A DNA stretch of 60,000 nucleotides from Bolinopsis microptera (taxonomy: Eukaryota > Ctenophora > Tentaculata > Lobata > Bolinopsidae), in the NCBI RefSeq assembly GCF_026151205.1, contig NC_087084.1, forward strand, positions 11,809,453-11,869,452, given 5' to 3'. A program made the translations under genes and the position numbers. Of this stretch, positions 55,057 through 60,000 are shown piece after piece. The stretch's first letter is position 1. Every line of letters begins with the position of its first letter. The notes beneath the pieces are model-generated. The model was not told the DNA's origin and made no database searches. It saw only the letters and a list, made by a program, of their open reading frames with translations.

Positions 55057-55355
55057 TTTAGATGGCAAGTACGTACGGTACAGGGCTATAAGTACGTACG
55101 GTACATCTACTTTTAAAGGTACGTATCGTACAGGCACTGTAAGGTACAATTTTTTTTCAAATTTTTAGAATAAACTTTAGTGAATTACTTGCAATTTTTG
55201 ATTAGTATTATCATCATAATTTTTGAGATAGAAGTCGAAAATAAACACAGTGGTTAAAACAATAAAAGATTTAAGAGGAAAATTTGTGTACCGGATCGCT
55301 CTTAATTCCGGTACTACACTACTACTACTTATACTACTTGTAATTATCGTTAAAC
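55057..55355. repeat. Short GTACGTACGGTACA repeats and AT-rich sequence
   Basis: GTACGTACGGTACA occurs twice (about 55070-55083, 55092-55105), with a diverged copy (GGTACGTATCGTACA) at about 55119. The rest to 55355 shows no gene. Confidence 0.6.
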
Positions 55356-55667
55356 TCAAAGCTTCATCCTTTTGTTGCAGTATACGAACACCAGCTTTTC
55401 AGCTAGCTCGGGTCGCAATCTTAATCTACGCTTGTCCATAATATACTCGTAAGCTCTAAAATTGGTCTCACAAATTGACGAAGAACTTAAAACACTGAAT
55501 ACTATTTGGGCCAACTGTTTAAGCAGAAAAAGTTCTCCTCCAAAATATTTCCAGTATATTGACGGATTAATAAGCTTCATAGGTTCTGATTCCGCAACAG
55601 TGTAGGGTTTTAACCCTTCTCTGTCGTTTAACCGGTACCGTCTAGTTTTTGTTTCCATTGCTATCAA
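55356..55667 (-). pseudogene. hAT transposase C-terminal dimerisation domain fragment
   Basis: The minus frame reads WKYFGGELFLLKQLAQIVFS, VLSSSSICETNFRAYEYIMD and KRRLRLRPELAEKLVFVYCN. This matches the hATC domain, where LA..IL...ASSA..ER.FS is followed by a RR.RL.PE..E.LV..K.N block. The catalytic part upstream is absent and no CAGTG-type ends were found nearby. It is a different family from the hAT at 10985 by its motif wording. Confidence 0.85.
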
Positions 55668-56440
55668 CTGGATTTGTACCTTTCAGCATACTTAATATAT
55701 AAATATTTGATTTTGGTATATATTGCGCTGACGGTTAATATCGTAAATATTTGATTTTGATGTATTATATTTATATTGGCATTGCGCTAGCTGACGAGTA
55801 ATATCGCAACTATATTGCGCTGGCCAGCGCTGGCTGACGAGTAATATCGCAAGTATATGATTTCGATACATTGCGCTGGCCAGCGCTGGATAGCGCTAGT
55901 TGTCGCCATCCAGCGCTAGTTGTCGCGTTTTGACTATCGCAAAAGAACCCATTATCTTAATATTTACCAATATCCTCAAACTTCAATGAACGTGTCCATA
56001 ATCCATATTGATATAGTTCTGCAGAGTGCAGACTGCTAACCTATTATTGTCCAGGTCAAGCTGTAACAACAATTCCAACTGCTCTCTACTTTATGAAAAA
56101 CAACGTACTATAAAGCATAAGTTTCCTGTTTATTAATCCATTTCTTTGATAAATAGATTCCACATATTTTCATAATCTAATTTCCGAGCAAGGTACATGT
56201 CTCCTGATTTCTACAATGATGTTTCCAATCTTTTCCTAGATCGAAAAACACATACCTTCGCTGTGACACAAGGCACATTTCCGTTGATTCATAATTATTG
56301 GGGGGCGGAGGCTGCATTAAATCACATACGGTCAGCGACTGAATTTGTAAACAAATATTGGTGACGTGGTCTTCAATTTTGCAACCTGTTCTAGATTTGA
56401 ATGTCCATTCATGCAGTTTTAGCGAACTTCCGTCCTAGTT
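55668..56440. repeat. Non-coding, GCGCTGG-rich direct repeats
   Basis: Between about 55725 and 55930 a ~70-bp motif repeats: CTGACGAGTAATATCGCAA and TTGCGCTGGCCAGCGCTGG. GCGCTGGCCAGCGC is self-complementary. No gene follows to 56440. Confidence 0.65.
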
Positions 56441-56745
56441 TATTTCATATATTGTAAACTATTCTGTAAACAATTATCTTTAAGACCTACAGCCGTCGGA
56501 AACGGCTGTATCTTTTATACTTTTTAATCTACGGACTGTTAGATACAGGCTAAAATTGACTGGAAAAGCGTCTATCCCTGAATATATAATTATATGTACG
56601 TATGTCGTATATATGTATCACGACAATCTGTCGTAAAACAGGGTTTCAGAAATCAATTTCCCGATACTTGAAAGTTTTTTTTGCAGTCGATTTGGTCAAC
56701 GTCTAGAATGACTCTAGACGCCCTGCAAAATTTGATAAAGTGAAT
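56440..56745. repeat. Relic joining the Penelope repeat end to the ATCACGACA unit
   Basis: About 56450-56600 matches the last ~150 bases of the Penelope terminal repeats (GGCTGTATCTTTTATACTTT to GCGTCTATCCCTGAATATAT). After a TA-rich run, about 56617-56740 matches the start of the tandem unit of 40716 (ATCACGACAATCTGTCGTAA, TTTGGTCAACGTCTAGA). The same order occurs at 40.6-40.8 kb. Confidence 0.8.
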
Positions 56746-57780
56746 CGTTACCTATAAACTAAAATGACCCAATTCCCATAACACAGAAAATGAAATTTGT
56801 CGATCCATGCTTCAAACTGTGGGGTCACGAAATCCTCTCCGAACCTCCACGTGGTGTGGGCTGGTCGGCACTAACGGGTGGTGTGCTCTTTTGTTAAATA
56901 CAAAGGTTGGGCCTTGCCAACTCAAAGTTCCCATAGGAACCAGGAAGTCAACACTAACAGCTACCAAGCACCAGGAAATTTCTCTTTCAGAAATCAGGTT
57001 ACAAGATAAGAAGATAGTACACGCACAAATGACGACACGTTAGACACAGATACCTTGCTCTAAAGCTCTAAGAGCTATTAAATCATCAGGAAATTCTCTT
57101 TCAGCTTTCAGGTCCCATCGAAGTCACCCACCACAAAGCTTAGAGTTAGGGATCCCAATTCGCTCATTTTGACTACAAGGACACACTGATAATTAGTAGT
57201 CTTGGCACTTTTCCCTCCGGCCTCCAGTAACCACTTTTCAGGTCTTCTCAGCAAGACAGCTAAGGACTCATCTTGAGGCCATCACATTTAGGATTAGGGG
57301 ACCGGGTTAGCTTTGCCACATTGAAGTGTGACTGTACGCTCATCTAGTAGCAGTGGGGTTAGACTGACACCCTTCTGCAGAAGTGCTGAGATGTTTTATC
57401 ACAGCCTGTCCCATTACACGGGGAACCCTTAGATCTGCAGTACCCTGGTGGACAGCATAGCTCACTAAAGCATAGCGGAACTAGTTCTGAGACGCAAAAC
57501 TAACCGGACCAGGAATAAACATTAATGCAATGCTTCGGGGATGAAAATAGGACATACAACTTTTAACGAATGCATTACTCAAACTTTGGATTCATTTTGT
57601 TAGCTTGACGTTACATGGTAACATTACAGGACAGACAATCCTCCTTCAGGTTCATTGAGGAAATCGTACCCGCTATTTGCGTTACACATGGCAAGTATCT
57701 GGACTAATGATAACTTAGGAATTAGGATCCCCATTACTTATTAATTCCTCTCAGATTCCCAGGCTGCATTTAAAGGGCTT
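56746..57780. other. Probable decayed LINE sequence, unassigned
   Basis: No clear motif. Because an RNase H tail follows in the same orientation, part of this may be the eroded RT C terminus of that LINE. The open frame 56807-57043 has no family features. Confidence 0.3.
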
Positions 57781-57799
57781 AACAGCACTAGTTTTAACT

Positions 57800-58268
57800 C
57801 CAGGTTCGTTCTGAACAACTCAGACCAACTCAACTCACTAGGTATTCACATCGAGTAGAACTTAGATATTCCAGGACATGTAGGAGTATACGGTAAAGAA
57901 CCTGCGGACGAATTCGCAAGGGACGATCAATCCAACAACATCCCCATATGACATGAACCCTTCCTCCCAATTAGGCCACACTCAGTGACAAAGGAAAATC
58001 TCACTTGAGATGTTCCTCCACAAACATAAATACAGGAACTTTAATTTTTCTTGAACTCACATCATATGGCTATCATGATAGTCGCTGTCAGGATAGGTCA
58101 CAGCCCACTAATTTACTTTCAGAACGTGGCAAACAACGTTAGCTTCGATACGCAAGATTGTGAACACTTTTCAGGAGAAGCAGAAACACCCCAGCACCTT
58201 CTCTGCAAGTGCATCCAGATTATGACGCTCAGAATGACGATAATTGATAAACCCTACGGAGGATCTTA
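57800..58268 (+). pseudogene. Decayed LINE RNase H end and C-terminal zinc-finger-like tail
   Basis: Frames read LDIPGHVGVYGKEPADEFAR, the last RNase H block (a His-Val-Gly and Asp-Glu-x-Ala-Arg pattern). About 150 bases later come IGHSPLIYF, DCEHFSGEAETPQHLLCKC, the usual R1/Jockey-type tail with Cys and His at fixed spacing. Frames are broken by stops (for example at about 57857). It is the second RNase-H-type LINE relic in the window, on the opposite strand from that at 43.6-43.9 kb. Confidence 0.75.
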
Positions 58269-58269
58269 A

Positions 58270-60000
58270 TAACTTAGTAACAGTAAACTGAACCATATCT
58301 TCAAATTTGAGGAACAGTCTATTAGACTGGATAGGGAAAACCCTTTTGGGTAACCTCCTTGGATTCCTCACCAGGAACTTTCGCTAAATCCCACACTAGG
58401 AACTCAACTATAGGCCCATCTCCGCATAGAGACATATCTCCCAGGCTTTGACCTTGCTCGGAAGTCCTTTGTCTGCCCGCAGAAGTACTACAACGGAAGT
58501 GGGTTTGCTCTGAGACACGTAGTGACAGCTTCAAGACTCCAGGGGTCTGTTGCATTGATATTTATTATTTTATGATTTCGTATATACTTTGGGAGTCCTG
58601 GCGTGCAGCTAGCAGGAGTTGCATTCTGTGGGCACGGTGATAAGACCTCCCTCATAAAGTATGAGGCCAGAAACCGTTGACCAGAACAGAGAGAGAGCAG
58701 AGAGCTTCAAACTATGTATCAAACTGTGAATTGTTATCATTTTCGTGTAGTTCTTGTTTGACAAGCTCGCTTTCCCATTCCTTCATATCAGTTCCTTCGT
58801 CATTTATCAATTACTTTGATAATAAATGGATAGCATATTTACTCCTTGTACATTATAATGCGCCGTGAAGTCGCTGTATTTATATATCAATATGTTCATT
58901 GTCTATATCCGAAATCAATTTTATTGAGGGCTGAAATAATTGGAGTGTTCAAGTAAAACTAAATTTAACTGTTTAGGGTTATGGTTAGAGTTAGTTATGG
59001 TTTATAAGGTTATGGTTATCTCCGATACTTCGGGTTTGTGTGTATGGTTTGGATTGGGTTGAGTATTGATATAAAACCGTTTTATTATCAACAGCTTCTT
59101 TATTTTATTTTATTTTGACTTAAAATACCCAATCAATTTCTCAGGACAAACAATCAAAATTAAATGTAGTAACACGATTTATTTAATTTCATTTTCAATT
59201 GTTGGCACTGAGTTTACTGTTTTATTAGAAATTTCTTTGAAAGAATCATCAGCAGTTGGAATTGTAGTACATTTTTTTCATCAAATAGATCAGAGCAGTT
59301 GGAATTTGTGTTACCTGGACAGTGGACAATTTATAGATTACCAGTCTGTAGGACTAGGACTAGGACTATATATTATCACATACGACCTTTTGATTGTGCA
59401 ATTCGATTAAAAGTTCCTTTGAGATCCTTGCACCTCTTAATATTGCTTCTGCGGAACACTCCTGGCTTCTCAATACTCCTTCCGCGGAACAAGTAGAGAT
59501 CAGTTGGAATTTGTGTTACCTGGACTATTAGATTCGAGTCTGTAAGTGTAGGACTAGGAGTCCGAGTATAATATTAAAGTCACTATTGCATTGTATTGTG
59601 ACAGTATATTAAAGTGTGATCGCCTGAACGGAACCCCTCCGCGGTTTCAGTTCCTTGTTTAACACTGCCGTACAGCAAGGACATTCGCCGGGTTCTCCAT
59701 AGGAGTTTAGGCAGAAACTTGCAGAAACTTTTCCGTTGCAGAAACTTTTCCGGTGCCACGCACAATCTAATTGCAAAGCGGTGCCAGTCATTAGTCAATT
59801 ACCACCAGAAATAAATCATGTTTTTCAGTTTGAGTCAAAGATTCACGCGTTGCAAGGAACGTAGCCATTTATAAAACTGGACACGTTGCAGGGTACGATA
59901 GATTTAGAGTAATTTAGTATGGCTCCTGTCTTACGGGCCATATTGCATGCTTCAAGTAATGCTTTAAATTCTTTCTGTTTAACTTTATCAATTTGACAAA
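58270..60000. other. Non-coding right end with an ~80-bp direct repeat
   Basis: GCAGTTGGAATTTGTGTTACC to GTAGGACTAGGA at about 59293-59365 recurs, shortened, at about 59498-59565 (CAGTTGGAATTTGTGTTACC). A TTTTA run lies at about 59098-59116. Small open frames have no family features and no gene is called. Confidence 0.45.

Noticed and set aside
55789-55880. Hammerhead ribozyme in the CTGACGAGTAATATCGCAA repeats
   Set aside because: The core needs GAAA after stem II and a pairing A-U next to the cleavage site; here it is GCAA with a 1-bp stem II. Reported only as a weak lead.

Overview
The window looks like a repeat-dense stretch of an invertebrate animal genome. It is AT-rich, with metazoan-type retrotransposons (several LINE lineages, a Penelope-like element), hAT and fold-back DNA transposons, minisatellites and one single-exon host-like gene for a secreted pentraxin. 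Nothing bacterial is present: no operons, rRNA or CRISPR. A marine invertebrate, possibly a cnidarian, fits the mixture, but the phylum is inference only.

Layout. 1-1225: low-complexity flank with a faint LINE tail. About 1.2-15.15 kb: one large LINE with two overlapping ORFs. ORF1 has an SGNH-like C terminus; ORF2 is endonuclease plus reverse transcriptase. It is broken twice, by a 5'-truncated LINE on the opposite strand (about 5.65-7.77 kb) and by a hAT transposon (10985-14420) with a perfect 8-bp target duplication. 16.5-18.9 kb: a fold-back element with arms of about 600 bp, itself split by a LINE fragment with a 6-bp target duplication. 19.3-28.5 kb: a minus-strand LINE whose reading frame is split by a 7462-bp unit with terminal inverted repeats (20811-28272). 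That unit holds a tRNA-like sequence, a decayed LINE and three 617-bp tandem repeats. 28.9-32.1 kb: an array of 185-197-bp repeats, invaded by a 2364-bp element with 247-bp terminal inverted repeats starting AGT and a 6-bp target duplication; its interior is only a ~19-bp repeat array. 33.0-40.7 kb: a Penelope-like element (943-codon ORF, RT plus GIY-YIG) with three long terminal-type repeats that each contain a near-perfect hairpin. 40.7-42.35 kb: three tandem ~500-560-bp units with strong hairpins. 42.5-44 kb: LINE and RNase H relics. 44.7-45.65 kb: a fold-back transposon with a 9-bp target duplication.

46-54 kb: the only probable host-gene locus. An intact secreted pentraxin gene (51206-52414) lies next to an inverted, decayed copy of its 3' half, copies of its flanks and a spare copy of its upstream region. 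A LINE with a 950-bp pure TGAAA tail has inserted into the inverted copy. Downstream are a 22-copy minisatellite carrying CACGTG boxes, LINE and hAT relics, a relic of the 40-kb composite repeat, and an RNase-H-type LINE tail. The last 1.7 kb has no recognisable gene.

Most open reading frames here are selfish-element proteins. They do not form a pathway. The value of the window is its layered record of nested insertions, many datable by exact target duplications and frame restoration, plus several unusual fold-back elements. All family names come from motifs read by eye; no database search was run.
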